A stretch of 64,000 nt of DNA from Adenophora triphylla var. japonica (lineage: Eukaryota; Streptophyta; Magnoliopsida; Asterales; Campanulaceae). The DNA lies in assembly GCA_022495995.1 (NCBI GenBank), contig JAFEMH010002585.1:98501-162500 (forward strand), in the 5' to 3' direction. Every line of letters begins with the position of its first letter. The first letter of the stretch is position 1. This document shows, one piece after another, positions 19,470 to 30,814 of the stretch. The notes under the pieces are model-generated. The model had not been told where the DNA came from. It did no database searches and saw only the letters and a program-made list of their open reading frames with translations. The translations under genes were made by a program, and so were the position numbers.

Positions 19470-20082
19470 TAGGGGTGGACATGGTTCGGTTTGGTTCGGT
19501 TTGGAAGAAATTTGGAGACCAAACCGCTAGTACTCGGTTTGGGAAAATCCCAAACCAAATCGAACCATAGAAAATTTCAAACCAAACCAAACCAAACCAC
19601 CTCGGTTTGGTTTGGTTCGGTCTCAAACCACGATTTCATAAACGGTTCAAATCGTGGTTCGAACTGCGGTCTAGACCGCTATCCGAACTAAAAACCTGTC
19701 CAACTAAAAGCGTTGCTCTTTACATATTTTTTTATCAAACTAGCAATCATATATATTAAACATAAAACACAAATACTACTATCCAAATAGGAATGAGTTT
19801 TAGTAAACTAAAAGTTCATTGTTCTAACAAGTACAACAAAGGAAACCATCTCAAAACAAATTACAAGACATTGTCTAAACCGCGGTTCGGTCTGAATCGG
19901 TTTGGTTCAGTTCGGTTTGGTTCGGTTTTGAGGTTCCAGACTGCGAGCTGAACCGAACCACACGATTTATTAAATTTTCAAACCAAGCTAAACCATTTAT
20001 AAAAAAAAACCAAACCAAACTGCGTGATTTGGTTCAGTTCGGTCTCAAACCGCGGTTTTGAACCGAACCATGTCCACCCCTA
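19470..20082. mobile_element. hAT-type MITE with exact 8-bp target duplication
   Basis: CCGCGTAG at 19462-19469 and 20083-20090 brackets 613 bp with inverted ends TAGGGGTGGACATGGTTCGG. The interior holds long stretches of alternating AACCAAACC and GGTTTGGTTC that are mutually complementary, so it can fold extensively. It is a relative of 17656-18414 by internal words but has different termini. Non-coding. Confidence 0.9.
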
Positions 20083-20373
20083 CCGCGTAGAGAACCCAGG
20101 AGAAAATTTTCTGATTGAGCTTATTTCAGGGCCGGTCTTAAAATTTTTATGGGGCCTTCTTTATTTAAAGTATGTGATTTTAAAGCAAAAAAATAAAGGG
20201 ACAATCAAATACCAAATTAATATTTTTCATCTTTAAATAAATGTCTATTTAAAAAAATAAAATTGCCCAAAAACGAATTTATTTTTTTAAGAAATTTTGT
20301 GAATGAAGGACACAATTTTTAGTCTCATTATACTACGATTTAAAATTAGTCTGGTATTAATGTTTGTAGTTGA

Positions 20374-20552
20374 GGGCGAGCCTTGTCGCAACGGTTAAGT
20401 TGCTCCTTTGGTGACTATAAGGTCACGGGTTCGAACCTCGGCAAACAACCTCTTGGCAATTGTCAGGTAAAGGCTCTAGCAAATGGTTCCCTTTCCCAAT
20501 CCCCGCAAGGCGGGGAGAGCTTGGCGCACCGTGGATCGAATTTTGAACATAA
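20374..20552 (+). mobile_element. tRNA-derived SINE
   Basis: The B box GGTTCGAACC at 20428-20437 and an upstream A-box-like TGTCGCAACGGTTAAG indicate tRNA ancestry. The body contains CAGGTAAAGGCT, CCCGCAAGGCGGGGAG and a GCGCACCG end, a layout like Au-type plant SINEs. The AT-rich tail has no clear target duplication. Confidence 0.7.
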
Positions 20553-20849
20553 TTTTATAAAACTATAAATGCTCTACAATTTTAAAAATTGTTATGGATA
20601 ATATTTCTTATGATGAAACAATAATAATTTTTAAAATTGTATAAAAATATTTAAATTTTGATCTAAATTCGATTAAGTTTAGCTATAAGAATTAAATATA
20701 TAAGAATTAAAATGGGTCAAATCTTTCAAAATAAAAGAAGCATATAATATAAATCTCTCCTTAAAATATGCATTCCAAATAAATACTCCTACGTTGAATT
20801 GAAACCCTAATCCGTTTGCATGGAGGTTTGCAGCCTTCAAATTATAGCC

Positions 20850-21409
20850 ATGGACGCCGACCCTTTTGAAAGGCTCCCATTTGATGTAATCAACATAATA
20901 TTTCAAAAGCTTCCCAAAGATCTCAAATTTCTTACACAATGCTCTCTTGTTTCCCATCTATTTGCTTCTGTGATCCTTCAAATCCCGCGGTCAAACTCAG
21001 CCTCCCTTCCCCTCCTCGACGGCATCATAATTTGGAAAGCTCAAGGTCTGTACTCATGGCTGGCTACGCGAGATCCACTGTCTCGTTGAGAAAGTTTATC
21101 CGTCTCCGTTTTCTTCACCTGGAAGCCGACGATCCCTTTGGTTTGAAAGTGGCCAATTTATTTTCCAAACCAGCTATATTTAATCTACTATCCACGATAG
21201 AGACCAATTTGTGGCATGATTTACTAGTCAAGATTGTTCAAGATTTCCCATTGCTTCACTGTGTTAAAATTTCAAGCCCATACCGACCGTTAGTGTATTT
21301 AAGAGGCGAAGAACTTATCAAGTTTAAGGAGTTGAATGCCGTGGAAGATGAAAACGAATCAAAGAGGGAGATTATATTCCAGTTGTTTTCGCGGGGTTGT
21401 AATATTTAA
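20850..21409 (+). pseudogene. Broken F-box protein gene
   Basis: An ATG opens an F-box (DPFERLPFDVINIIFQKLP, then CSLVSHLFASVI), the segment that binds SKP1 in SCF ubiquitin ligases. The beginning resembles the plant At1g30200/At4g18380 group. That frame stops at 21089 after 80 residues. A second frame, overlapping from about 20990, carries the likely continuation (LRKFIRLRFLHLEADDPFG ... FPLLHCVKISSPY) to a stop at 21409. This suggests one frameshift just after the F-box. The total is about 180 residues, roughly half the usual length, so the 3' part is also missing. A very short intron instead of a frameshift cannot be excluded. Confidence 0.6.
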
Positions 21410-21918
21410 TTCATTATGTTGTTAGACGATTATTTAGTTAAGTTACATGCTTTAGGGTTTAAATTGGTAATCTTTTCTAAATTTTGTGGGTTGAGGGTTC
21501 TACTTCGACCCGAAGATGTTAATTATTTCATCCATAATATTTATTTTTCTTAATCTTCATATAAATATAAAGTCAAACTAGAAACCTTATTGTAAAGCAG
21601 AAGAAGAAGAGTATATTTTAATTGCTGGCATTTGATTCTTCCTCATTATGACTTAAGGATTTTATTTGTCCAGAAAATATTGAAGGAGGATAGAGATCCT
21701 GACCTTTAAATTGAAGGTTCAAATTGAGTGTAGTGGTTTGGAGTTCAATCTAAGATATGCAGAAATAGGTTTAGGCATCTGTCTATACCAGACAGGTAAT
21801 ACTATAAGTTTTAGTCCCGTTACTAATTACTAAGTAAATATTCAAATTTCATTTACTACTTTTCAAATATATAGTTTTACAAGTTTAAAGTGACTAGTAA
21901 AAAAAATTGGGTAAAATT
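21410..21918. other. Intergenic DNA after the F-box remnant
   Basis: AT-rich sequence with no recognisable gene or repeat. Confidence 0.4.
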
Positions 21919-22391
21919 CACTACAAGGAAAACCAAAAATAGAGACGATAGCTAATTTAGAGATAGATCAAAAAATTAGAGACAAATTCAGAATTCGTCT
22001 CTAAATTAGAAACAGATTTTGTATCCGTCTCTAAATTAGAGACAGATTCTTAGAGACAGATTCAGAATTCGTCTCTAAATTAGAGACGGATTTTGAATCT
22101 GTCTCTAAATTAGAGACGGATTTTGTATCTGTCTCTAATTTAGAGATGAATACAAAATCTGCCTCTAAACTTTAGAGACAGATATTGAATCTGTCTCTAA
22201 ATTAAAGATATATTTTAATCCGTCTCTAATTTAGAGACACATTTTTTAATCTGTCTCTAATTTAGTGACAGATTCAACATCTGTCTCTAAAATTTAGAGA
22301 CAGATTTTGTATCTGTCTCTAAATTAGAGACAGGTTCAAAATTTGTCTCTAATTTAGATAATTTAGAGACAGATTCAACATCTGTAGCTAA
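21919..22391 (+). mobile_element. CACTA-type terminus with subterminal repeats
   Basis: The stretch begins CACTACAAGGAAAA, close to the CACTA-superfamily terminus CACTACAAGAAAA. It continues as about a dozen degenerate units of AGAGACAGATT and its complement AATCTGTCTCT, alternating in orientation. Subterminal repeats of this kind bind CACTA transposases. The opposite terminus is not found nearby, so this is a truncated end or a solo fragment. Confidence 0.6.
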
Positions 22392-22517
22392 ATAGAAAAA
22401 AAGAGGGATTGACAATAGCATTTACTTTTTTAATTTTTTTAATTTTGTTTTGAATAAATAAAACTATTTTAAATGTTATTTAGTAGGAAATTTTTTTTTA
22501 CAAAAAGTTATATTAAA

Positions 22518-24472
22518 GAATTTTTTCTCAAATAATCCCTTTTTACTTTTTTTATTTACCAAAATGACTCACTGTTCAAACTATTGCCCAGAATGTCCCA
22601 TTTTTTTGAAAATCGCTACACCGTGTAGCGAGTTTGATTAGGGTTTGTCAAAACTCGCTACACCGTGTAGCGAGTTTAGGGTAATTAAGATTGGCCATTG
22701 GAAAATTAATTAGGACATTTAATTAACCCAAACTCGCTACACGGTGTAGCGAGTTATTTAAATTAAAATTCAAATTCGTCTGTCTTCTTCATACCCACCA
22801 ATACAAACCATTTTCTTTCATTCTTTCTTTCTCAGTCCCCCAACAAAACAAACCCTTTTCTTTCTTTCTTTCTTTCTCAGTCCATCTCTCATCTATCTCT
22901 CTCAAATCTAATTCCTCTGTCAAAATGGATCAATCGCCGCCTCATATCATACCTGGTCCCGCTGGTGACGCACAGGCCGCCATGCGTCGGCATCTTATCG
23001 GAAAAGCTCATGTCTCTCAAGGACCCCCCCGCTCAGTCGACCCAAGAGGCCATACGTAAAAAGCTTGAAGAGCCGGTGGAGGATGATGATTTTCAGGGCA
23101 AAGCTTGGCTTTCTGCAATGGACTATCTCACTAGAGAGGGTACATTTTATCCGTTGAAAATGATCAAGGAAAAATGCAAAAAATATGAAAGGGTGGAACA
23201 GGTATAATATTTTACATTAATTATAGTTAAGGTTGAAATTTACAAATAATTGGTCATTATATTTTTGTTCTATTAGGTTGTTGTGGTTGTGAAGGAGTTC
23301 ACACCAAGTGGTCATGGCTCTGTGCATTTGATTTTGAAGGATCCTACTGATACCATTGATGCTTACATTGCTGACAAAGTGATGAGGGAAAGTGAGGGCG
23401 GAAGTGACATAGGTGTTGGTGCTGTTCTTATACTTACTCAGGTATGAAATATTTTCCTTAACAACATTACACTCCCTAAGGTAATATTCCTTAACATTTT
23501 GTTCTAAATGTTTTGTTTTGTTGATCTATTAGGCTGTTGTTTGGGCCCCCTCACGCTAAAAAAAAAAACACTTAACATTGTTACTTTCAATGTTTCTAAG
23601 GTATTCCCTAAGGATTGTTAAGTTAATTTGTTGGACATGTAATATTTGGATTTCTGTTTAATTTAATATGTACCGGAATTTATGTAAAATTTTCCTATGT
23701 GATCGGGCTGTGGTCACTGAATTTTTTGGATTTAATGTAAGATTTCCTATGTGGTCGGGATGTGGCCACTAACTTGATAATATTTTTTTTTGTGATGTTA
23801 TTTTAGTTTTTTTTTTTAAATTATTTTGTACAATTTGTGTTTGGTTTTGTTGCAATTATTCATGACATAATTTTTTTTAACACATAACAAAAAAATTTGA
23901 AAGAAAAACTTAATTCAGCAACATGTCATCATTTGTTTTAAAACATGTAAAAAAATATTTTTAAAAAAAATTATTCAGCAACATGTCATTATTTTTTTAA
24001 CACATGTAAATTTTTTTTATGTTAGTACGAAGCTATTTTGAGCAATAATTTGAAGCTGATTTAATTGTCCAAATTAAAATTTAAAAGTTGTTATTGTTAC
24101 ACCATTATATGTACTACAAGGAACAATTTTTAGATATTCATTATGATACCTAAATTAACATAAATTTATTGCTCAAAATACCTTCGCGAGGGTTTTAATT
24201 AAAACTCGCTACACGGTGTAGCGAGTTTGAGGTTAAAACTCGCTACACGATGTAGCGAGTTTAGGTTAATTAAATGCCCTAATTAATTTCCCAACGGTCA
24301 AACTTAATTACCCTAAACTCGCTACACGGTATAGAGAGTTTTGACAAACCCTAATCAAACTCGCTACACGGTGTAGCGATTTTCAAAAAAAGGGACATTC
24401 TGGGCAATAGTTTGAACAGTGAGTCATTTTGGTAAATAAAAAAGTAAAAAAGGATTATTTGAGAAAAATTTT
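22518..24472. mobile_element. Pack-MULE with long TIRs and a captured HROB-like gene
   Basis: The 10-bp word TTATATTAAA flanks both sides (22508-22517, 24473-24482), fitting the 9-11-bp duplications of Mutator-like elements. It interrupts a repeat unit whose uninterrupted form is seen at 24524. The ends are inverted repeats of about 240-270 bp (AATTTTTTCTCAAATAATCC inward). They contain multiple copies of the palindrome CTCGCTACACCGTGTAGCGAG. The interior carries a spliced gene fragment on the plus strand and no transposase. Confidence 0.85.
22925..23559 (+). pseudogene. Captured homologous-recombination OB-fold (HROB-like) gene fragment
   Basis: Three exons with GT-AG borders are visible: 22925-23201, 23277-23441 and 23533-23559. 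The start MDQSPPHIIPGPAGDAQAAM holds the GPAG word of plant HROB-like proteins. Exon 2 encodes the OB-fold strand pattern (VVVVVKEFTPSGHGSVHLIL, KDPTDTIDAYIADKV, DIGVGAVLILTQ). Exon 3 adds AVVWAPSR and a stop. In eukaryotes HROB recruits the MCM8-MCM9 helicase in recombination repair. Exon 1 changes frame within a run of seven Cs at about 23026-23032; the second part (from PAQSTQEAIRKKLEE) is one base out. Without that shift the piece would be about 155 residues, far shorter than a host gene. Not expected to be functional as an HROB protein. Confidence 0.75.
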
Positions 24473-25116
24473 TTATATTAAAAGAGTTAATAATTTTTAA
24501 AGAAATGAAAGTATATGATAGAAAAAAGAGGGACGGGCAATAGCATTTACTTTTTTACTTTTTTAATTTTTTTTTTGAATAAATAAAACTATTTGAGATG
24601 TTATTTAGTAGGGAATTTTTTTACAAAAAGTTATATTAAAAAAGTTAATAATTTTTAAAGAAATGAAAGTATTTTATAGAAAAAAGAGGGATGAACAATA
24701 GCATTTACTTTTGAGTTGGTCTGTTGAAAAACGCGTTTCTCCATATCTGTATGGAGAAACGGGTTTTTTAATATATTCAAAAACCGGCAACCATTTCAAT
24801 TAAACCGGTTCTATTATCCAAAAACCTACAAAAAACCTAGATAAATTCAATATTTGCGTATATACACACAAAGACGCACTACAACGATCACAGCAAAATG
24901 GAGACGAACAGGACAGTTCAATCAAAATGAATATCAAGAAACAATACATAAATCGATATTGATTAAATCAGGTAATATGAACCAAATCAACAACTACTGT
25001 TTTTAATTTTAATCAACGTTTATTGTAATAAGGTCGATTGTTATTGTACATTTCCAGAGATTGATCTACGTAATTTTGGATCTATCCATCAATAGCATAA
25101 ATGGAAGCTCAATTAC

Positions 25117-26410
25117 ATGACAGATATTCGAAATATCACAAATCGATATTCTCCAGGCTACACAAATCGATATTCTCCGGCCCTACGAGGTTTAATCTCT
25201 ATATCCATACCCAGATATTTATATAAATTATATCCAGATATTTATATAAATGATATCCGAAGTACCAAAAATGTATATCCGAAATGTGTAAGGTACATAT
25301 CCAGGAATTTATATTAATGATATCCAGAAGTACCAAAAATGTATATCCAGAAATGTGTTAGGTACATATCCATAAATTGCTTATTGGCTTTGGCATTGAC
25401 CTTGTCCTTGACCTTGATTTTGTACTTAGCCTTGGCCTTGACCATGGCCAAGTCCAAAGGCCAAGGCCAATTATATATCCAGAAGTATGTGAATTTATAT
25501 CCAGAAATGTGGTTGGTGCATATCCAGAAATAAATGTGTACAGTTGGTAAGTACATTGATATCCAGGAGTCCAAGGCCAAGGCCATGGTCAAACCCAAGG
25601 CCATGGCCAAGCCTTGGACTTGGCCTTGGCCTTGGCCATTGCCATGGACAAGTTGGCCTTGGCCTTGAACTTGTCATGGATTTGGCCTTGGCCTTGGCGA
25701 AGGCCAATTATATCCGAAGTATGTGATTGCATATCCGAAATGTGGTAGGTGCATATCCGAAATTGATGATAGTTTCTTGATATACATTTGATAGTTTCTG
25801 GATATAGAATTGATAATTTACGGATATTCATTTGATATCCGTAAATATGTATGCAGTTGGTAAGTGCATTGATATCCGTAAACTATAAAATGAGTATCCG
25901 AAACCTTCAAATGTATATCCGAAACTATCAAATGAATATCCAGAAACAATTAATTGTATATCCGAGAAAGTACCAATTTGAATATCCGAGAAACACACAA
26001 TTAACCATGTCCGAAACATTAAAATGTATATCCGAGAAAGTACCAATTTGACTATCCGAAACTTTAAGCGGCAATGTACTAGGTCAAAGGATATGGTCAT
26101 GTCCTTGGCCAAGGCCAATGCTATATCCGAAAACTACAAAAATGTATATCCGAAACTATCTATTGAATATCCGAAACAATAAAATGTATATCCGGTAGGT
26201 ACCAATTTGAATATCGAGATACACACAATTGACCATGTCCGAAACAATAAAATGTATATCCGTAAAGTACCAAGTTGAATAACCGAAACTTTTAAAGCGG
26301 CAATGTACTATGCCAAGGGATATGGCCATGTCCTTGGACAAGGCCAATGATATATCCGAAACTACAAAAATGAATATCCCGAGAAACTTTCAAAATGAAT
26401 ATCCAAAAAC
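25117..26410 (+). repeat. ATATCCGAAAC motif array 1
   Basis: Dozens of copies of ATATCC followed by G, AG, GA or GT and then AAAC or AAAT, spaced about 20-25 bases, mostly on the plus strand. Each is followed by a variable A/T-rich half (for example TATCAAAATG). This array covers the space between the left terminus and the transposase relic. Two CCTTGG-type blocks (25380-25470, 25560-25710) interrupt it. Confidence 0.85.
25560..25710. repeat. GGCCAAGGCC / CCTTGG hairpin-prone block
   Basis: A left half built of CCAAGGCCAAGGCCATGG is followed by a right half of GGACTTGGCCTTGGCCTTGG. The two halves are complementary and can fold back. Translations give only Leu-Ala or Lys-Ala runs on opposite strands, which I regard as non-coding. 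Related blocks lie at 25380-25470, 29520-29660, 29885-30125 and 34355-34605. Confidence 0.8.
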
Positions 26411-26627
26411 TAACTAACTATCGCCTTTTCTTGCGAGAATCATATTCTCCTATTGATTTAGAATCTCAAATTCAACAACCTACGAGATCCTGAAACTCGG
26501 GCTTCAAATAGGTTTTCTCTCTTAACTTTATTGACATATTGCTTTAGAATTACTGATTTCATATAACATTATTCTTTTTAATATATTTTGTGTCTGCGAT
26601 AGCATGTGAGGACCCTAATATTGATAT

Positions 26628-28836
26628 AAGCAAAAATTTGCTTTGGGAACAAAAGCAAAGACATGGGAGGAATTTTACAAAGCGTATGAACTTCATGCAA
26701 ATGCACTAGGATTTAGTATTAAGTTGTCAACAAATCATGTTTCAAAAAAGACTTCAAGGATATTAGACAAGCTATTCCGTTGCTCATGTGAAGGAGTTAC
26801 CGAGATCAACCCAAGAGGATAAAATCGGTGTTCCATCACCGGTTAATGTTAATGAAGTTCAAATTCCTTCACCGGTTGAACAACTCGATGTTACCAAAAA
26901 CAACAAAAGAGAAGGAGAAATTACATAAAGAGGACTCAATGTAAGGCTCTTTTGAGGGCAAAATTGCTAAAAAGAGGAAGATATGTATGTTGTTGACCGC
27001 CATGTTACGAGCACAATCGTCCAATGACAAGGACAGATTGGAACCATTTGAAGCGTAGTGAAAGGTGTATCTCGAAGATCGGGGTGAAATAATTGAAATA
27101 ATGGAAGAAGGCTGGTATAAAACCAGCGATGGATATAGTCTTTTGGTAAAAGCGGTGGTGGAGAGGAACATGTTGGTCACACAAAGAAAGATCATGTCAA
27201 TTTTGTTCGAAAACTTAGAATGGAAAAAATTGAAAATGGTGATGCTCGAATGTTGTTGATAGGCTTTGTGAAATTTCACTTTGGAAGATCGAGGGTTCTA
27301 TTTTAAAAATCAAATTTGATGATGAAGGAAGACTTGGGGCTATATTTTGGAGAGATAGTATGATGAAGGAAGATTACAAGCTCTATGGAGATCTGGTTAT
27401 ATTTGACACAACTTATACTACAAACATATACAATCTTATACATTGCCCCAATAGTTGGCATTAATAATCATTGGAACACTGTCATGTTTGGTTGTGCTTT
27501 CATAGCAAATGAAAAAAAGAAACATTTGTCTGGTTGCTTAAGCGGTTTAGAAAATCAATGGGAGGAAAAGAACCAAAAACAATATTTACGAGACCAAGAC
27601 CAAGCAATGTCAAATGCAATTGAAGAGGTATGATTATAAAATTCCATAACCGGTTCTTTTATAATATTTCTTATCTAGTATTTTATTTGTGCTATATAGT
27701 TCTAAAAATAATTCAGATGTGCCTTAACTTTGCCCATATGTCATTGGTGTTTATATCCGAAACTACGAGATTGAATATCCAGTAGCTAGTCATTCTAAAG
27801 TATCTGGTTATTCAATATAAAGTTTCTTGGATATTCAATTTGATAGTTTACGGATATTCTTTTGGTAGTTTACGGATATTCAATTGTTAGTTTACGGACA
27901 TGGCCAAGGCCTAAGCCATGACAAAAAATTGGTCAATGTAAATTTATTGTATGTTAATATCCAGAAGCATATAATGTTAATATCCATAAACTTTATTATA
28001 ATACGAGGTATTTGAAGGGCGTACGAGGCATAGGCTATGTTTATGGCACATCCAACAAAATCTTTGTATCCCACTTTGGACAATTGAAGACAAATGAAGA
28101 TTTTAAAAAAAGAATTTGATCATTGTTTAATGGGATGTACTAGTGAGGATGAATTTGAAAGTTGTTGGGAGTCAATCTTTGGTGAAATACAATCTCGTTG
28201 AAAATTCCTGGTTCAAGCGTCTATATGGACTACGGGAGAAATGGTGCACGGCTTTAAGCACAAATTTCTTCTCCATTTGGAATATTGTCATCCCAAAGAA
28301 GCGAGAGCACAAATCATGCCCTTTGTTTCAAAGCAAACGAAACACATCCCTCACTCGGTTCTTTGACATATGCAATGAAACAGTTAAACGTTGGAGGAAT
28401 GCTTGAACAAGAGAAGGAATTTCAAGCATCAATCTCGAGTCCCTCAACCGAGACATGTATGGTGGTATCATAAAACAAGCAAATGAGGTATACACACCAC
28501 GAGATATTCAAGTTCTTTGAGATTGAGGGTAAAACGAGCTTTTCTGCTTTGTATACAAATTTGGAGATGAAAGTGATGAAGATTGCGGATTCATACATGT
28601 TGCTCATGAGAAGTACCCGAGATAAATATGAGAGTGTACTCTTTGTTAGGAATGATGAAAGTGTAACGGTTGTATGCAAATGCAATCAGTTTACTACGGT
28701 CGGTTGGTTGTGCTTTCATTGCATAAAGGCGCGAATTTGTCAAATGTCACAAGAATACCGAGATATCTACATTGAAAAGGTGGACAAAGATGGCAAAAAA
28801 GATGTATGGAGACAAAGTCTATCAAGGAAAAGATAA
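26628..28836 (+). pseudogene. FAR1/FRS-type Mutator transposase relic
   Basis: Pieces appear in order but in shifting frames. A FAR1 DNA-binding start comes first (KTWEEFYKAYELHANALGF, then LDKLFRCSCEG). The catalytic core follows (FDTTYTTN, APIVGINNHWNTVMFGCAFI, then DQDQAMSNAIEEV near 27600), then the helical part (EFDHCLMGCTSEDEFESCW, SSQRSESTNHAL). Last is a SWIM zinc finger at about 28670-28725 (CKCN..CFHCIKA). FTDQD-type and DTTY words carry the MULE catalytic aspartates. At least five frameshifts or stops and a motif-array insertion at about 27745-28005 disable it. Known family role: cut-and-paste transposase, also the source of host FHY3/FAR1 light-signalling factors. The length and order fit a full 650-700-residue ancestor. 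Confidence 0.85.
27745..28005. repeat. Motif array 2 inside the transposase gene
   Basis: Copies of ATATCCGAAAC, ATATCCAGTAGC and the reverse form GTTTACGGATAT separate the DQDQ-bearing segment from the helical part of the transposase. The array begins after a plausible GTATGA donor at 27629, so it may occupy an intron. Confidence 0.7.
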
Positions 28837-29285
28837 TACATCAACGAGAGAAAAATGAATTCATTCCCTGGAAACAAAAGATGGCAATGAAATACCACAA
28901 TCGATGATGGCTTGTCATGAAAAGCAGCTGCAAAAAGATCTTGGAAGATGGGTTCAATAGAGACTCACTTCTTATACAACAATTGTTGTCGAGAAAATCA
29001 ATAGGAATGTAGATCTACGACAAGTGTTAATGATAGTGTTGGTTGAGAAAGTATAACAAGTGCTCCAAATTGTGATGGATCCAATTCGTGCAAATACAAA
29101 GGGCGAAACGAAAGCTAAAGACAAAGTTTGATAGAAGAAAGCCAATCAGCTGATGAGTTTGGTTCAAAAACACCAAATGAACATTTGATTTAATAGTTTT
29201 TAGATTGAAGTACAATTTATTAAGTTGACTAGTTAAATATTTTATACACGAGATATTTGATGTTTTTATGTTCGAAATGACTAGT
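28837..29285. other. Region downstream of the transposase relic
   Basis: Probably the degraded 3' end of the transposase gene. The plus strand shows short Lys/Glu-rich frames but nothing continuous, and there are no motif copies until about 29305. Confidence 0.35.
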
Positions 29286-29880
29286 TAAATGTTTTTATCA
29301 ATTATATCCGAAGTATGTGAATGTATATACGAAATGTGGTAGGTGTATATCCGAGAAATTGATGATAGTTTCTTGATATACATTTCTAAGTTTCTGGATA
29401 TAGAATTGATAATTTGGATATATAATTGATAGTTTACTGGATATAGAATTGATAGCTTACGGATATACTTACTATTGAATTCAAAAAGTAATAAATGTGT
29501 ACGGTTGGTAAGTGCAATGATATCCAGTCCAAGGCCAAGGCCATGGTCATGGCGCAATGCCATGGCCAAGCCTTGGACTTGGCGCTGGCCTTGGCCTTGG
29601 CCTTGGCCTTGGCCTTGGCCTTGGCCTTGGCCTTGATCTTGAACTTGTCATGGATTTGGCTTTGGCTAATTATATCCAGAGAAGTATGTGAATGTATATC
29701 CGAGAAATGTGGTAGGTGCATATCCGAGAAATTGATAATTGATTACGGATATAGAATTGTAAGTTTACGGATATTCAAATTGATAGTTTCTGGATATAGA
29801 ATTGATAGTTTCTGGATATACTTACTATTGAATTCAAAGAGTAATAAATGTGTACAGTTGGTAAGTGCATTGATATCCAG
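29286..29880. repeat. Motif array 3 with CCTTGG block
   Basis: ATATCC and GGATAT motifs in both orientations surround a block at 29520-29660 containing at least eight uninterrupted CTTGGC repeats. The sequence TATTGAATTCAAA..GTAATAAATGTGTAC, also found upstream of the two small genes at 31 kb, occurs twice here (29472-29515, 29826-29873). Confidence 0.8.
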
Positions 29881-30207
29881 AATTCCAAGGCCATGGTCAA
29901 GGCCAAGGCCATGGAAAAGCCTTGGCCTTGGCCTTGGCCTTGCCATGGACAAGTTGGCCTTGGACTTGAACTTGTCATGGATTTGGCCTTGGCCAAGTCG
30001 AGGCGAGGCGAGGCCAATTATATCCATAAGTATTTGAATGTATATCCGAAATGTGGTAGGTGCATATCCAGAAGTCCAAGGCGAGGCCATGGTCAAGGCG
30101 AGGCCTTGACCATGCTCTCCATAATATTATACAGTAGATATTATACAGTAGATATTATTCATTAAAAAAAAAACTACAAACAAACAAACCACACAACACA
30201 TAACAAA

Positions 30208-30512
30208 TTATTTGTTCTTGCTCTCCATAAACTTATAGAGTGCAGAGTGCTTGAACATATCATGCTCTCCATAAGCTTTAGTTGCCCACGATCCTTGGCA
30301 TGTAACGAGAAGAGAATCCCAAATCCATGTTGATTTCTTCTTTGTTCTTATTGTCACAGAGAATGGGCGGTGAAGTTTATCTGACTGTTCCACAAACTAT
30401 AATATCCCTCCTTAATATCTTCTAAGAAACACGAAATTCTTTTTAGCGGACTCTTTCTTCTTCATAATCTTCAACATTTTTCTCAGACTTGGTGACCTAC
30501 TCGTACTCATAC
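30208..30512 (-). pseudogene. Small unknown gene remnant in the large MULE
   Basis: On the minus strand an ATG at 30512 starts MSTSRSPSLRKMLKIMKKKE. The sense continues in other frames (FLEDIKEGYYSLWNSQ, then KKKSTWIWDSLLVTCQGSWA and YGEHDMFKHSALYKFMESK) to a stop at 30208. It reads like one short basic protein of about 100 residues broken by two frameshifts. I do not recognise the family. It lies between motif arrays and divergent from the XS-like genes. Confidence 0.35.
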
Positions 30513-30814
30513 CGAGAAATTGATTGCTTTTAGATGAAATTTAGAAATAAAAAAGAAGTGAATATCTAACTTATTTATCTTGAATCAAGTTGAAATTTGG
30601 CACTATTGAATCCATGATTTTTTTTTGAAATGTAGTTAACTATTGAATCCGTGGCTGATTTTGTTTGAATTTTGGCACTATTACTTATGGACAAAATGAA
30701 GCGGTACTAGTTGGGATAACTATTGAATCCGTGTTTGTTTTTGTTTTTATTACTCAACTTGGAACACCTAACTTGGAACACTTGTCCAAAATCAAAGTTC
30801 AAGGCCAATTAAAG

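Larger units (their letters stand above)
22392..24712 (+). repeat. Tandem array of about 150-bp units, interrupted by a Pack-MULE
   Basis: Units beginning around AAAAAAGAGGGA..GCAATAGCATTTAC and ending TTTAAAGAAATGAAAGTA recur at 22392, 24524 and 24673. The first is split at 22517 by the Pack-MULE and resumes at 24473. The third breaks off at about 24712, where the large Mutator-like region starts. Confidence 0.7.

Noticed and set aside
25314..25831. Overlapping open frames giving Leu-Ala, Lys-Ala and Pro-Arg runs on both strands (also 29434-30165)
   Set aside because: They are translations of the CCTTGG/GGCCAAGG blocks. The same DNA is open in several frames on both strands and has no conserved start or domain, so they are not treated as genes.
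25117..26410. CRISPR-like or satellite interpretation of the regularly spaced ATATCC motif
   Set aside because: The motif is short and variable, appears on both strands, and the spacers are themselves repeated. The context is a eukaryotic transposon with splice sites. No cas genes exist.
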